A stretch of 64,000 nt of DNA, taken from assembly GCA_965212595.1 (NCBI GenBank), contig CBDBVE010000020.1, forward strand, positions 62,001 through 126,000, in the 5' to 3' direction. The position numbers and the translations under genes are program-made. Within the stretch, counting starts at the first letter, position 1. Every line of letters starts with the position of its first letter. Source of the stretch: Poritiphilus sp965212595 (GTDB lineage: Bacteria; Bacteroidota; Bacteroidia; Flavobacteriales; Flavobacteriaceae). This document shows positions 18,143 through 27,260 of the stretch, one piece after another. A model generated the notes under the pieces. The model worked only from the letters and a program-made list of their open reading frames with translations, was not told the origin of the DNA and did no database searches.

Positions 18143-18196
18143 AAATTGTTTAACTTTTTATTAGGAAAATTAAACAATTTGTTAATTAAAAAGTTA
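18143..18196. repeat. two overlapping AT-rich inverted repeats
   Basis: Arms of 11 bases (AAATTGTTTAA at 18143-18153 and its complement at 18170-18180) flank a 16-base loop. A second pair, TAACTTTTTA at 18151-18160 and its complement at 18187-18196, overlaps the first, so the two stems exclude each other. The element lies between the CPBP stop and the Usp start, both on the minus strand. It may be a terminator for CPBP or a leader structure for Usp; the stems are AT-only and weak. Confidence 0.45.
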
Positions 18197-18199
18197 CCT

Positions 18200-19006
18200 C
18201 TACTTTACATAATAATCAAGGATCTCTTCTTTTGAGAGCGATGGTAATTGTCTTAGCGTATATAGTAAAAACGGAAGCACTATAAGAACTGCAAAGATGG
18301 CCTCCTGAACAACATAGTTGTCCATTTCTGAGGGTTCAATCGCTCCGGGTAATTCATCCAGGCTATTCGCAAAATTGATAATGCCATGTAAAAACCCCAA
18401 GGGTAACAAGCTTTTGGTTTTTAAAAGGATTATTGCGAAAGCGACCCCAAAGAAGGTGGCGTAAACTACCTGTGCGATAATGGAAGCAAAATGCGAATCG
18501 GGGTTAAAAAGGTTCAAGAGGTGTAAGATTCCGAAAAGCAAGGAAGACAGGAGAATTGGACCGATCAGTGGCTGGTTAGGTTCGGAGCCTCTGATCAAAT
18601 GTGGGAGCACAAAGCCACGGAACACAAGCTCCTCTGAGAAGCCTACACTAAGCATGGCGCATAACAACATAACAACGTCCAAGGCATTGATGGTATTAAG
18701 CTCGTAACCAAAATACACATACCACAGCGGGCCTACTAAAACAAAATAGAGCGGTATAAGCAGCAGTATCCACCGCCTTGGAAAGAAATTTCTTAAGCCG
18801 GATACTTTTTCATAGCGATAGCGGTAAATGAAGGATAAGGCATAGATAATAATACATAGGTTTTTGAGGATGTCTGCCAAATGGGTGGTTTGAAAATCGC
18901 TCAAATTCAGGAAACCTATAAAAACATCGAAGGGGATTAGTAATAATAGCAAAAAGCCCAGTACTACAAATATACTTGTGGGGAGGTTGCGGTTTGACAG
19001 CTTCAT
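18200..19006 (-). CDS. CPBP-family intramembrane metalloprotease
   Basis: 268 residues from the ATG at 19004-19006; a longer frame reaches 19057 but overlaps the upstream gene. About seven hydrophobic segments. The glutamate motif SEELVFRGF (Glu125, Glu126, Arg130), LFGILHLLN and LGFLHGIIN supply the Glu and two His residues of the CAAX-protease/bacteriocin-processing active site in the membrane. Family members cleave prenylated or other membrane substrates; the substrate here is unknown. The upstream serine-hydrolase gene stops 13 bases before this start. Confidence 0.85.
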   Translation of the reverse strand: MKLSNRNLPTSIFVVLGFLLLLLIPFDVFIGFLNLSDFQTTHLADILKNLCIIIYALSFIYRYRYEKVSGLRNFFPRRWILLLIPLYFVLVGPLWYVYFGYELNTINALDVVMLLCAMLSVGFSEELVFRGFVLPHLIRGSEPNQPLIGPILLSSLLFGILHLLNLFNPDSHFASIIAQVVYATFFGVAFAIILLKTKSLLPLGFLHGIINFANSLDELPGAIEPSEMDNYVVQEAIFAVLIVLPFLLYTLRQLPSLSKEEILDYYVK

Positions 19007-19019
19007 TTTTGCCCAGCTT

Positions 19020-20174
19020 TTAAGGAATATCAGCCCAGTCGTGCTTTTTAAGGACAAGAAGACTTTCGGCCATTAGCTTTCGCAGTCCAGGAACAGGTCT
19101 GTTAAAAAGTCCAATAAGTTTTATATCTTTTTCGGGAATGCTTACAAAAAAGGCTCTAAATCCTCCCTGAGAACCGCTGTGTTGTACCGTATGTACACCT
19201 AGACCTACCTTTTCGCCAAGCAACGCCTTTTCTCCAATCCACCAACTGTATCCAACAAATGGAGCATCCGGCCCTGACCAGTTATCAGGCCGATAAATGG
19301 TACGCGATTCTTTAACCATGGACGGTTTTAAAAAAATAGCGTCTTGTAAAGCGTCCTCGTAACTCGCTAATTCTAGAACTGTACTCCATACACCTCCATT
19401 GCCTGCAGCGGCGAAGGTGGGAGTCTCCCCATAGTCCATTTCTTTATATTTTCCATTTTCCATGACATAAGCATGTGCGACTCCATTTTGAGGATGCGGT
19501 CCATCGGTGATGGTACTTAGTTGCATAGCGGAAGGTTTAAAGATGCGTTCCACGATAAAATCCTGCCATTTTTGCCCGGCCACTTTCTCAATGATCAATG
19601 CAAGGCCATTGTAAGCCGGATTTGAATATTGGAACTCCGAGCCCGGAGCAAAATTTAAATTGTCTACTGATTTCAGTGGTTCAAAATTAGCCGTATCCTT
19701 TGCGCTGATATAGAATTCAGGATTTTCAGATACGCGCCTTACATCTGGCAAACCGGAGGTGTGCGAAAGCAAATGTTTAATGGTAACGCTATCTGAAATT
19801 ACAGGATGATTAAAATCTGGAAAATATTTTGAAATACGGTCGGTCAAAGACAACTTTCCCTCTTCTGCCAGAATAAGTATCCCATTAGCCACAAATGTTT
19901 TGGAGATTGAGCCCGTATTGAAAACAGTATTCTTCGTTATTTTTTCTCCAGTCTCTATATTAGCGAGTCCGTAGCTTTTAAGGAAAAGCACTTTGTCTTT
20001 TTTCTGAACCAAAATTACCCCGCCGGGCGCATTTGTAGAAAAAGAAGAGGCGAAAACCTCTTCTATGTTCTTGTGTAATATACCTTCCTGGGCATTCAGG
20101 CAATTCATTAAGAAACAAAATAGAAGAAAGTATCCAAAAAAATTCGAACTAAACTTATCTGTTTCCTCAATCAT
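19020..20174 (-). CDS. secreted serine hydrolase, class C beta-lactamase-like
   Basis: 384 residues with a signal peptide ending near NAQ. SxxK is at residues 89-92 (SISK), the Tyr motif is FQYSNPAYNGL, and HSGSQGGF near the C-terminus takes the place of the KTG box. The class C/PBP4-like esterase fold is clear; substrate unknown. It precedes the CPBP protease on the same strand with a 13-base gap, which suggests an operon. Confidence 0.8.
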   Translation of the reverse strand: MIEETDKFSSNFFGYFLLFCFLMNCLNAQEGILHKNIEEVFASSFSTNAPGGVILVQKKDKVLFLKSYGLANIETGEKITKNTVFNTGSISKTFVANGILILAEEGKLSLTDRISKYFPDFNHPVISDSVTIKHLLSHTSGLPDVRRVSENPEFYISAKDTANFEPLKSVDNLNFAPGSEFQYSNPAYNGLALIIEKVAGQKWQDFIVERIFKPSAMQLSTITDGPHPQNGVAHAYVMENGKYKEMDYGETPTFAAAGNGGVWSTVLELASYEDALQDAIFLKPSMVKESRTIYRPDNWSGPDAPFVGYSWWIGEKALLGEKVGLGVHTVQHSGSQGGFRAFFVSIPEKDIKLIGLFNRPVPGLRKLMAESLLVLKKHDWADIP

Positions 20175-20278
20175 GTTACTTTACTAAAAGATCTATTCTT
20201 AAGAATCAATATAACTAAAAAGTTGCAATACACCCTATTGTCGCGGATAGCATATAAATTTCTAAAGAAACACAGGTT

Positions 20279-20818
20279 TTACAGATAGCGCTCCTTAATG
20301 ATATTCAAGTGTCGTAACTCATGGCCGGCAATATGATAGGCCAGGCCTCTTACGGTACGCCTATTAATGACACTTCCATCATAATCTATACCTTCACCGC
20401 CTCGCATAAAACAGTCTGCCGGCAAATGTTCGAAAAGCAGCAGGGTAGATTTCCTTACTGCCTCGTATTCTTCAAAAATACTTTCCAGACTACGTTCATT
20501 GGCCTCTGAATATTTGGCGTAAAGATCCTGGTCAAAACCGTGTAAGGGGGTATTGTCATTTCGCGCATACCGAAGCGCCCTGTAAGCGAATATCCGCTCA
20601 TCATCAATTAAATGCACTAAAACTTCTTTGATGGTCCATTTCCCTTCAGCATATCGATAATGCAGTTTTTCCTCTGGAAGTGCAGAAATAAAATCTTTAA
20701 TCAGCTTAAAGTTGTTCCATAGGTGTGTGAGTACAAGACCATCGTCCTGGAGCAGGTCCATATAAATACTCGAGTACTCTGGATATTCTCCTGGTACAGG
20801 TTTGTTTATTTTTCTCAT
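20279..20818 (-). CDS. DinB-family protein
   Basis: About 179 residues; two adjacent ATG codons at 20816-20818 and 20819-20821 could start it. The four-helix DinB fold is indicated by WTIKEVLVHLIDDERIFAYRALRYARND and the C-terminal YHIAGHELRHLNIIKERY, providing three His residues for the usual metal site. DinB/YfiT proteins are often bacillithiol- or mycothiol-type transferases or uncharacterised. It sits 2-6 bases after the HxlR-type regulator gene, so both share a transcript and the operators upstream of it. Confidence 0.85.
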   Translation of the reverse strand: MRKINKPVPGEYPEYSSIYMDLLQDDGLVLTHLWNNFKLIKDFISALPEEKLHYRYAEGKWTIKEVLVHLIDDERIFAYRALRYARNDNTPLHGFDQDLYAKYSEANERSLESIFEEYEAVRKSTLLLFEHLPADCFMRGGEGIDYDGSVINRRTVRGLAYHIAGHELRHLNIIKERYL

Positions 20819-20823
20819 CATGG

Positions 20824-21150
20824 TTAAAAATTTAGCGCCCATTTTTTTCTAGCCCAACTGCCAAGGGGCTCAAGAAGTTCATAAAGTTCTTCTCCTTGTT
20901 TGGTCAGAACATAACCGTGTATATTTCTTTCTATCAAGTAAGAGGCTTTTAGTTCTTTGAGCCTCTTGTTAAGTGTCGTAGGAGAAATAGATTCGCAGTA
21001 ATCCTGTATTTCACGGAAAGTACTCGGGCCGCTGTATAGATGCCAGATAATGCCCATGGCCCAATTTCTCCCCAAAAGATCGAAGAGGGCCATAATGGGT
21101 TGCCCGCTTTTAGACCCGCGAACGGGTTTGCCTGGAATAGGTGATTTCAT
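20824..21150 (-). CDS. HxlR-family winged-helix transcriptional regulator
   Basis: 108 residues, single winged helix: MALFDLLGRNWAMGIIWHLY, then FREIQDYCESISPTTLNKRLKELKASYLIER, then a wing (HGYVLTKQGEELYELLEPLG). This is the order seen in HxlR proteins, one-component regulators responding to electrophiles or redox-active compounds. It heads an operon with the DinB protein. Two 4-5-base-arm palindromes lie immediately upstream of its start and probably mediate autoregulation. Confidence 0.85.
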   Translation of the reverse strand: MKSPIPGKPVRGSKSGQPIMALFDLLGRNWAMGIIWHLYSGPSTFREIQDYCESISPTTLNKRLKELKASYLIERNIHGYVLTKQGEELYELLEPLGSWARKKWALNF

Positions 21151-21155
21151 AAGCT

Positions 21156-21192
21156 GCTACATTTAAAGTAGCAATACTACATAAATTGTAGC
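21156..21192. promoter_or_regulatory. tandem palindromic operators of the HxlR-type regulator
   Basis: Two inverted repeats with 7-base spacers: GCTAC-N7-GTAGC at 21156-21172 and CTAC-N7-GTAG at 21177-21191. Their starts are about 20 bases (two helical turns) apart and they lie 6-42 bases upstream of the regulator's ATG. Spacing and position fit binding of two dimers and autoregulation, as in other HxlR systems. The assignment to this regulator is inferred from position. Confidence 0.65.
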
Positions 21193-21370
21193 AAACTTCA
21201 AAGAGAAAAAAAATTATTGCATCCTAAACTTTAGTTAAAACGGCATGTATTTTGCACATTATCAGTAACAAAACGCAAAATCTGCCGTCTATTATATAAA
21301 GAGTAGGCAGTGAGCAATTAGCAATTAACAGTAATCAAGAATTTAGAATTAATAACATTTTTCATCAATC

Positions 21371-21481
21371 ATGAGAACACTAGACATGAATTACGCAAAG
21401 CGAAGTTTGTACTACAGCCTTAAAGAAGGTTGGTGTATGAAAAGAAGGTACAACTCGCTCTTAGATGCACCTTATGTATAA
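21371..21481 (+). CDS. possible small protein gene (36 residues)
   Basis: ATG at 21371, stop TAA at 21479-21481. The peptide begins MRTLDMNYAKRS, is basic and aromatic, and ends in DAPYV. Its size, charge and final YV recall the 38-residue peptides at 47.2-47.8 kb, but the alignment is too weak to claim homology. The codons are clean and an A-rich region precedes the start. The surrounding stretch 21193-21495 otherwise holds only AT-rich DNA with a GCAATTAGCAATTA repeat near 21310. Confidence 0.3.
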   Translation: MRTLDMNYAKRSLYYSLKEGWCMKRRYNSLLDAPYV

Positions 21482-21495
21482 TTAGCTATACTCGG

Positions 21496-22605
21496 CTATT
21501 TTGCGGTAACTTTCAGGCCCTTGGCTTCAGGAAACCTTCCTGTAATAAGCCACCCTCCAAAGTCTTCAGAAACTGCCATAATTAACGTATTGTCTCCTTT
21601 TTTTAAAGGCAAATACACCGCGTCAAAAAGGCCGATAGTTCCTAAATAACGGTAATCTCTGGAATTAAAACGATTTGTACCTCTGTATATGGGGACTCCA
21701 TTTAAAATAACCACTACCCTATCGCTATATCCAAATTCAAATAGTTTCAGTTGGTCTTTAGAGGAGTTTATGGTCACCCTTGCCAGTACTGTATTTCCCT
21801 TTTCCGCTCCCCTAAGCGTAATCAGCCTGGCTATATTGGCGGCAGTACCTTCCTCAACTTGTACGCTTCCTTCCCATGTTCTGGCGCCAATCACCGATGC
21901 GGGATCTTTCTCTCCTTCTAAAAGCCCTTCCTCAAATTTATCGGATATCTCCCAGGACGGTATAAGTCCTTCAATTTCTTTCTGTTCCCCAGGTTTAAAA
22001 TCCGTAATAGTAGTTTCATTCGGGTTAACAACAATATTTGCTAAATGCAGCGCCTCATCACCTCCACCCGTAAGTGTAATTCCTCCTTTCATAGGTTCAT
22101 GAAACAACTTCCAGGAAAGTTGAGGACGCTCAGCGTGATCTAAATACAGCTGTGCAAGATCATTGTTAATAACCAATTTTACATGTGTCCAATCCTTATA
22201 ATTATAATGATAAGGAAAGGAGTATTTAGGGCCATGATACAGTTGCCATGAAGCTAGTCCATTTGTAATTGGCAATACCTGATTTGCATCAGGATTCCCA
22301 GATTGATGAGGCCTGATATAAAATTGCTCCGCATTTTGATCGTTTGTCCTAAAATAGATGCCGGGAAATCCTCTTGCCTCCTTAAGGAATATATCATATT
22401 CAATAGTTCCGTTTAAAAACTCTGCATCCTTAAGCGTCATACTACCCTGTTTTAAATAAATAGCATCTTTTCCTTTATAGGGCTCTAAAACATAGGATTC
22501 TGACTCTATTTTCCAATGTAGGGTATCTATTGGAATGATATCCTGGGCGGAAGAAATATAAAATGTCATTAATAGCAAAGCGAAATTCAATACAGATCTG
22601 TTCAT
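21496..22605 (-). CDS. secreted protein with LamG-like (DUF1080-type) domain
   Basis: 369 residues with a signal peptide ending near SAQ. Residues about 30-195 have a concanavalin-like beta-sandwich pattern: GTIEYDIFLKEARGFPGIYFR, DWTHVKLVINNDLAQLYLD and ALHLANIVVNP. The C-terminal half is a second beta-rich domain with GDNTLIMAVSEDFGGWLITGRF, resembling galactose-binding-like modules. It probably binds or acts on polysaccharide outside the cell. It is transcribed divergently from the membrane-anchored regulator that follows, which may control it. Confidence 0.7.
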   Translation of the reverse strand: MNRSVLNFALLLMTFYISSAQDIIPIDTLHWKIESESYVLEPYKGKDAIYLKQGSMTLKDAEFLNGTIEYDIFLKEARGFPGIYFRTNDQNAEQFYIRPHQSGNPDANQVLPITNGLASWQLYHGPKYSFPYHYNYKDWTHVKLVINNDLAQLYLDHAERPQLSWKLFHEPMKGGITLTGGGDEALHLANIVVNPNETTITDFKPGEQKEIEGLIPSWEISDKFEEGLLEGEKDPASVIGARTWEGSVQVEEGTAANIARLITLRGAEKGNTVLARVTINSSKDQLKLFEFGYSDRVVVILNGVPIYRGTNRFNSRDYRYLGTIGLFDAVYLPLKKGDNTLIMAVSEDFGGWLITGRFPEAKGLKVTAK

Positions 22606-22733
22606 TGTTCCAAAATTTTAATGTTCTAAAGTTCTCCAGATCGTCCAAATATGCCAAAACAAGTTGGTGCAAAAACTGTCATGATGGTTCAGGGAGGAAT
22701 TTTTTACCGAAATTTGTAATTCAGAAGTGCATC

Positions 22734-23975
22734 ATGTATCCTGAATTTAAATTCGTACAAAGTTGTCTTAAAGTCATAGAAGAAAAACTGGGTTGGGGAG
22801 CTTCTTCTTCCTGGCACAATGATGTCTTCATTGAGTTGAGCGAAGAAATTCAAAAGAAAACACAGATACTTCTTAGTCCAACCACGCTAAAACGCGTTTG
22901 GGGCCGTGTAAATTATAAAAGCGCGCCTAGCACAACGACTTTAAATACCCTTGCGAAATTTGCAGGATATCAAAATTGGCGGGATTTTAAAAGTAGGCAG
23001 CCAAGCCGGAAGTCTTTTCCTCTGACAAAGAAAATAGGCGCCAACCTTGGAGTTATTATGCTTTCGGCCTCTGTAATGACTATTGTTTTTCTTTCTTTTT
23101 ATTCCTTGAAGGGTACTGGAAGTGCTTTGGAGAAGCTCGACACATCGAGCATTCCGTTTAGCAGTCGCCCCTTAGTAAGTGGACTTCCCAACTCCGTAGT
23201 CTTTGATTTCGATTTGAGCAACATCCCCTCAGACAGTATTCATATTCAGCAATATTGGGATGTTACCAAAACCATTAAGCTGCATAAAGGTCAGCAACAG
23301 GCCACCGGGCAGTATTATTATCCCGGCTATTTTAGAGCCAAGTTGGTAGCCGATGGGACTATACTAAAAGAGCATGATCTTTTTATTAAAAGCGATGGAT
23401 GGTTAGGTACTTTGGACTATGAACCTATTCCTAAATACTTTAGTCATCCTATAAATGAGGAAAACCAACTCTCGTTTTCCGAAGAAATCCTGGAGGAAAT
23501 CAAATCTAATGAAGAACCCCTGGTGTCTGCTTTTCATTTAATTAAAGATTTTGGTGCGGTTTCGGGAGACGACTTTGTGCTGTCTACCACAATACAGAAT
23601 GTTTACGCAGACAAGTGGGCAGTTTGTCAGGGCATGTCATTGGTTATAATTGGTACAAAAAGTGCTTTTGTTATCCCTTTCGCAATTCCAGGTTGCGCTT
23701 CAGAGATGGGGGTTATGCTTAGCGACTCTTTTCTAAGCGGCAAGGAACACGATCTATCTTCGCTTACAACAGATTTTAGTACACCAAAAAACTTGCAGCT
23801 GATTGTTAAAGACAATAGTGTAAATGTCTATATAGAAGGTACTAAAGTATTCAGCCGGGATTACCAAAAGCTCATAGGCAGGTTTGCAGGCGTCAGGTAT
23901 CGTTTCTTTGGAGCCGGAGAGGTTCTGGACCTTAAAATTAGTGATTCAGAAGGGCGCACTGTTTACTCGCATTAA
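22734..23975 (+). CDS. membrane-anchored DNA-binding protein with extracytoplasmic lectin-like sensor
   Basis: 413 residues from the ATG at 22734; the frame is open further upstream to 22563, but that part overlaps the divergent gene's start and looks non-coding. Residues 1-90 resemble a helix-turn-helix region (SPTTLKRVWGRVNY, then STTTLNTLAKFAGYQNWRDF). A single membrane helix is at about 104-124. The C-terminal 280 residues are beta-rich and end in a LamG-like pattern (LQLIVKDNSVNVYIEG, GRFAGVRYRFFGAGEVLDLKI). The order fits a one-component signal transducer that reads an external ligand. It is divergent from a secreted LamG-like protein gene. Confidence 0.65.
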   Translation: MYPEFKFVQSCLKVIEEKLGWGASSSWHNDVFIELSEEIQKKTQILLSPTTLKRVWGRVNYKSAPSTTTLNTLAKFAGYQNWRDFKSRQPSRKSFPLTKKIGANLGVIMLSASVMTIVFLSFYSLKGTGSALEKLDTSSIPFSSRPLVSGLPNSVVFDFDLSNIPSDSIHIQQYWDVTKTIKLHKGQQQATGQYYYPGYFRAKLVADGTILKEHDLFIKSDGWLGTLDYEPIPKYFSHPINEENQLSFSEEILEEIKSNEEPLVSAFHLIKDFGAVSGDDFVLSTTIQNVYADKWAVCQGMSLVIIGTKSAFVIPFAIPGCASEMGVMLSDSFLSGKEHDLSSLTTDFSTPKNLQLIVKDNSVNVYIEGTKVFSRDYQKLIGRFAGVRYRFFGAGEVLDLKISDSEGRTVYSH

Positions 23976-24013
23976 CCTGGTGTAATAAGACCGTAATTAT
24001 AATATAAGGGGAC

Positions 24014-24886
24014 TTAGTTTTTGACTTCAGAAATAGGCCCTAAGTAATCTGCGATTTCAACATACTCCAGATCTGTTCTGTTTTGGAGCAGATCTCTGAT
24101 CAGCGCCCGGTGTGAAGAACCCACAATCACCAAAATCCTTTCTTCGCGTTGCGCTATCCAGGAGGTAATATTTTTTAACATAATCATATTGCGTTTGTAC
24201 CACACTGCTGATACCTCAGCGCCTACTTCGTTTGAAGGGTCTCCAATGTTAAGTACTTCGTTTAGGTAAAGTCCATTGGCAAGCTGATCAAACTTTTTGG
24301 AGTTCATTGCTTTCAGGAACTTTGAAAGATGCTGCTGTTTTAGTTCTTCTGTTTTTTCCGCGGTTAATGTTTTAGCCAGCTCAACGATCTTTTGAAACTC
24401 TGCCATCTTATTATTCTCCTGGCAATACTTTGTCAGTAAATCAAAAGGAAGGTTTAATTTAGAATCGATCCCATATATCTTAGAGTGCCCCATTTCTTTG
24501 GCAAGCCGAAAGCCAATTTGGTAGGTTTCATTGATAGGAAGATCGAATCGATCCTTTAAAAAAAGTGCATAGCGCTCGTGGAGGGTGTCATTTTTGGCAA
24601 TAGGATACTCTACCAAAACTTTGGTCGGTTTGTATGCCTTAAGTTGCATTACCACTTCTTTGATTTCCTTTTGCCTTTTATCCCCTTCGGGGTTTTCCAT
24701 TACTATGGCAGCCAGATCTCCGGTAGCCCCAAAATGGAACATGCCAAGCATAGCAATTTTTGGTTTGCTTAGTTGAAGTGTGTCAGATTGTCCCTGCCCA
24801 TAGATAGCCCAATTCAGGGCGGTAAATAAGGTAAGTACAAAGATCGATGCTTTAGGAATTGATTTGTTAGAAGCCGGTAAATGCAT
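24014..24886 (-). CDS. DUF5694 (TraB/GumN-like) exported protein
   Basis: 290 residues with an N-terminal hydrophobic export signal. Characteristic pieces are IAMLGMFHFG near the start of the mature protein, PTKVLVEYPIAKND in the middle and VIVGSSHRALIRDLL near the end, the GxxHF/E/GxxH arrangement shared by TraB/GumN/DUF5694 proteins, thought to be metalloprotease-like. Activity in this branch has not been established. Confidence 0.7.
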   Translation of the reverse strand: MHLPASNKSIPKASIFVLTLFTALNWAIYGQGQSDTLQLSKPKIAMLGMFHFGATGDLAAIVMENPEGDKRQKEIKEVVMQLKAYKPTKVLVEYPIAKNDTLHERYALFLKDRFDLPINETYQIGFRLAKEMGHSKIYGIDSKLNLPFDLLTKYCQENNKMAEFQKIVELAKTLTAEKTEELKQQHLSKFLKAMNSKKFDQLANGLYLNEVLNIGDPSNEVGAEVSAVWYKRNMIMLKNITSWIAQREERILVIVGSSHRALIRDLLQNRTDLEYVEIADYLGPISEVKN

Positions 24887-24975
24887 TTTATGAATGTTTG
24901 GTTACTTCATAAAGGACGAATTTTAGCTTGCTAAGGTTACCGGATTTGCACGGTTTTTAAACTTTGAACAATGTC

Positions 24976-26082
24976 TCAATCTATAGATTGCATTTTTTTT
25001 GCCAGGTTATGAAGATGTGCGGTTAGCTCAAAAGCTTTAGCTCCGGAACCCGAGGTATTGCCCAAAACAACAATTACCGATTTACGTACAAGGTTGACGA
25101 AAAACTGTGATGATACACCGGTTTGTGCTCCGCTATGGCCTAAAATCAAGCCCGGTTCTGGTTGCCCGGCGTAGAGGAAAAATCCATAACCATAAGGGTT
25201 TCCAACCTTTTTCAAGCCAGTGTCTGCGATCATCATCTTGAGTGTAGCTTCACTTACCAGCTTATTGTCTAAAATGGCTTCACCAAAAGACAGCAGATCT
25301 GAGATCGTGGTATAAAATCCACCTCCGGGAATACGGTTACTAAGATCGTTTGTGTTGCCTTCTTTGATTTTCCCCTTCCTGTTTCTGTGATATAAGGTGG
25401 ATTTATTTTGATAGCTCTCCCCTGCCTTTTCCACTCCGGTATTCATCATCCCCGCTTTGTCAAAAATGTTCTTTTGCATATAGTCTTCATAAGACATGCC
25501 GGAAACTCTCTCAATTAGCACCCCTAAAACAACGTATCCATAGGTGGTATACAGGTGATCCGCTCCAGGTTCATGTGCCAGCTCCCTGTTCATAAAAACC
25601 TTCATAGCGTCGGTTAATGTTGGATAATGATTTTTGGTTTCCGCTTCTTTAGCCGAGGCATAGCCTTTTATTCCAGAGGTATGGTTAAGCAATTGGCTTA
25701 CTATAATCGTCTGCCCATCTTCATTTGGAAATTCGATGATGTAATCCTTTATGGGACTTTCGAGTTTTATAAGACCCTGTTCATAAAGTTGCATAACCGC
25801 TAAAGCAGTAAACGATTTGGCGATAGACGCGGTTCTGTTGAGCGTCTTTTCGGTAAAAGAGGTTTTGGTCTCCTGATCGGCATATCCGGAGACTCCCTTC
25901 CATGCCATTTCCCCATCAATTGAAATACCTGCTGCAAGGCCAACAAAGTGCTGAACTTTAACAGCTTCTTCTAAAAGTTGTTGAGCTTCATCGATATATG
26001 TACCTTCTTGTTGCGCTTGAGCATATAAGCTGGATGATAAAAGACAAAGGAAAAGTCCGAGTGTTTTTAAAAAAGTTTTCAT
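24976..26082 (-). CDS. secreted serine hydrolase, class C beta-lactamase-like
   Basis: 368 residues from the ATG at 26080-26082, which begins a proper signal peptide (MKTFLKTLGLFLCLL, cleavage near AQAQ); the longer frame to 26106 is less likely. The SxxK nucleophile is at residues 86-89 (SIAK), YTTYGYVVLG follows, and HSGAQTG takes the KTG position. Third class C-type esterase in the window; the substrate is unknown. Confidence 0.8.
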   Translation of the reverse strand: MKTFLKTLGLFLCLLSSSLYAQAQQEGTYIDEAQQLLEEAVKVQHFVGLAAGISIDGEMAWKGVSGYADQETKTSFTEKTLNRTASIAKSFTALAVMQLYEQGLIKLESPIKDYIIEFPNEDGQTIIVSQLLNHTSGIKGYASAKEAETKNHYPTLTDAMKVFMNRELAHEPGADHLYTTYGYVVLGVLIERVSGMSYEDYMQKNIFDKAGMMNTGVEKAGESYQNKSTLYHRNRKGKIKEGNTNDLSNRIPGGGFYTTISDLLSFGEAILDNKLVSEATLKMMIADTGLKKVGNPYGYGFFLYAGQPEPGLILGHSGAQTGVSSQFFVNLVRKSVIVVLGNTSGSGAKAFELTAHLHNLAKKMQSID

Positions 26083-26204
26083 GAATTTTTGGTTTACTGA
26101 CCTCACAAAAATGAGTCTATTTTGCAGGTTTCCAGGGGTAATTAAGACTAAATACCACTCAAATCATGATTTGAGTCGAACTTGACAAAACAGGTTTTAC
26201 CCTT

Positions 26205-27011
26205 CTAATCTGTCAGTTGCCGCTTAATGTACTCAGTAGGACTCATATTGAAGCGCTTCTTAAAGGCCCTATTGAATGTAGCTTTAGATTTAAAACCGCA
26301 TTCGGCGGAAATTCCGGAAAGCGTAAGCACTTTATGTTCTCCCTGCTCAATGCGCTTCAAGACATAGTCAATCCTGCTCTTATTGATAAAATCATTGAAA
26401 TTAAGGCCATAACCGGTATTGATCACCTTGCTAAGAACAGAACTATTTGTTTCCAGCATTTTTGCCATCTGATGTTGGGTAAGATTGGTATCCAAAAATA
26501 CTTCCTCGTTTATGAGCCTGTCTATTTTCTTCTTCCAGTGTTCATAGTCTGTAGCATCGTCTTCTTTTAAAATGCCCAGAAATATGCCTTTTCTGAATTT
26601 GACTTTAGTAAGTATCCACCTTCCAAACAAGATCAGCGGGAAAAGAATGGCAAGCGTGGGTAAATAGACGGTAAGGCTAAAAACTCTGAAACTAAAATCT
26701 CCGTTTACAATACCAGAGCGATAATAGAGGAAAGTAGGCCACCAGGCGATCAGGCAAAGAACCGTTATAAAAAGTAGCTCCATCCAGAAATTCCATTTTC
26801 CGGCTTTTTTATATGCACTATTTTGAAGCGGTATCATTAGGGCATAACATCCAAAGAAAACCAGGCCATAGCCGTACATAATCCGAAACCTTATTCCAAT
26901 GGTTAATGGAGCCGCATCAAAGGGTCCGATAAAGACAAGAAAAAGAACCAGCCAGCATCCTATTAAAAAACCAATTAAAAGCTGTCCGCTATACGAGGTG
27001 TTTACTTTCAT
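26205..27011 (-). CDS. AraC-family regulator with N-terminal membrane domain
   Basis: 268 residues. Four to five hydrophobic segments fill residues 8-150. The C-terminal 100 residues hold a complete AraC/XylS double helix-turn-helix: LTQHQMAKMLETNSSVLSKVIN, then LSGISAECGFKSKATFNRAFKKRFNMSPTEYIKRQ. Such membrane-bound AraC proteins are common in flavobacteria. The target is unknown; the neighbouring DinB gene is divergent and is a candidate. Confidence 0.85.
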   Translation of the reverse strand: MKVNTSYSGQLLIGFLIGCWLVLFLVFIGPFDAAPLTIGIRFRIMYGYGLVFFGCYALMIPLQNSAYKKAGKWNFWMELLFITVLCLIAWWPTFLYYRSGIVNGDFSFRVFSLTVYLPTLAILFPLILFGRWILTKVKFRKGIFLGILKEDDATDYEHWKKKIDRLINEEVFLDTNLTQHQMAKMLETNSSVLSKVINTGYGLNFNDFINKSRIDYVLKRIEQGEHKVLTLSGISAECGFKSKATFNRAFKKRFNMSPTEYIKRQLTD

Positions 27012-27260
27012 TTTTAAAGGCTCAGAGAGGATTGTAACATGGATTTCCGGCTAAGATCCAAAAAATAAAGATTTGCATCTGCTTTTGCAAATTTTAGGAG
27101 GATCCCAAAGCCATAAAGGTTTTTCAAATTCTAATTTGTGAAGAACGTATCAGCAATAAATTACAGTTATATGCTTTATTTAACTTTTGAAATTAAGTGA
27201 TTTAGTATCTTGCTATTGGTTCTGAAATGGGCGAAATACTTCACGATTTAAAATTTAAAG

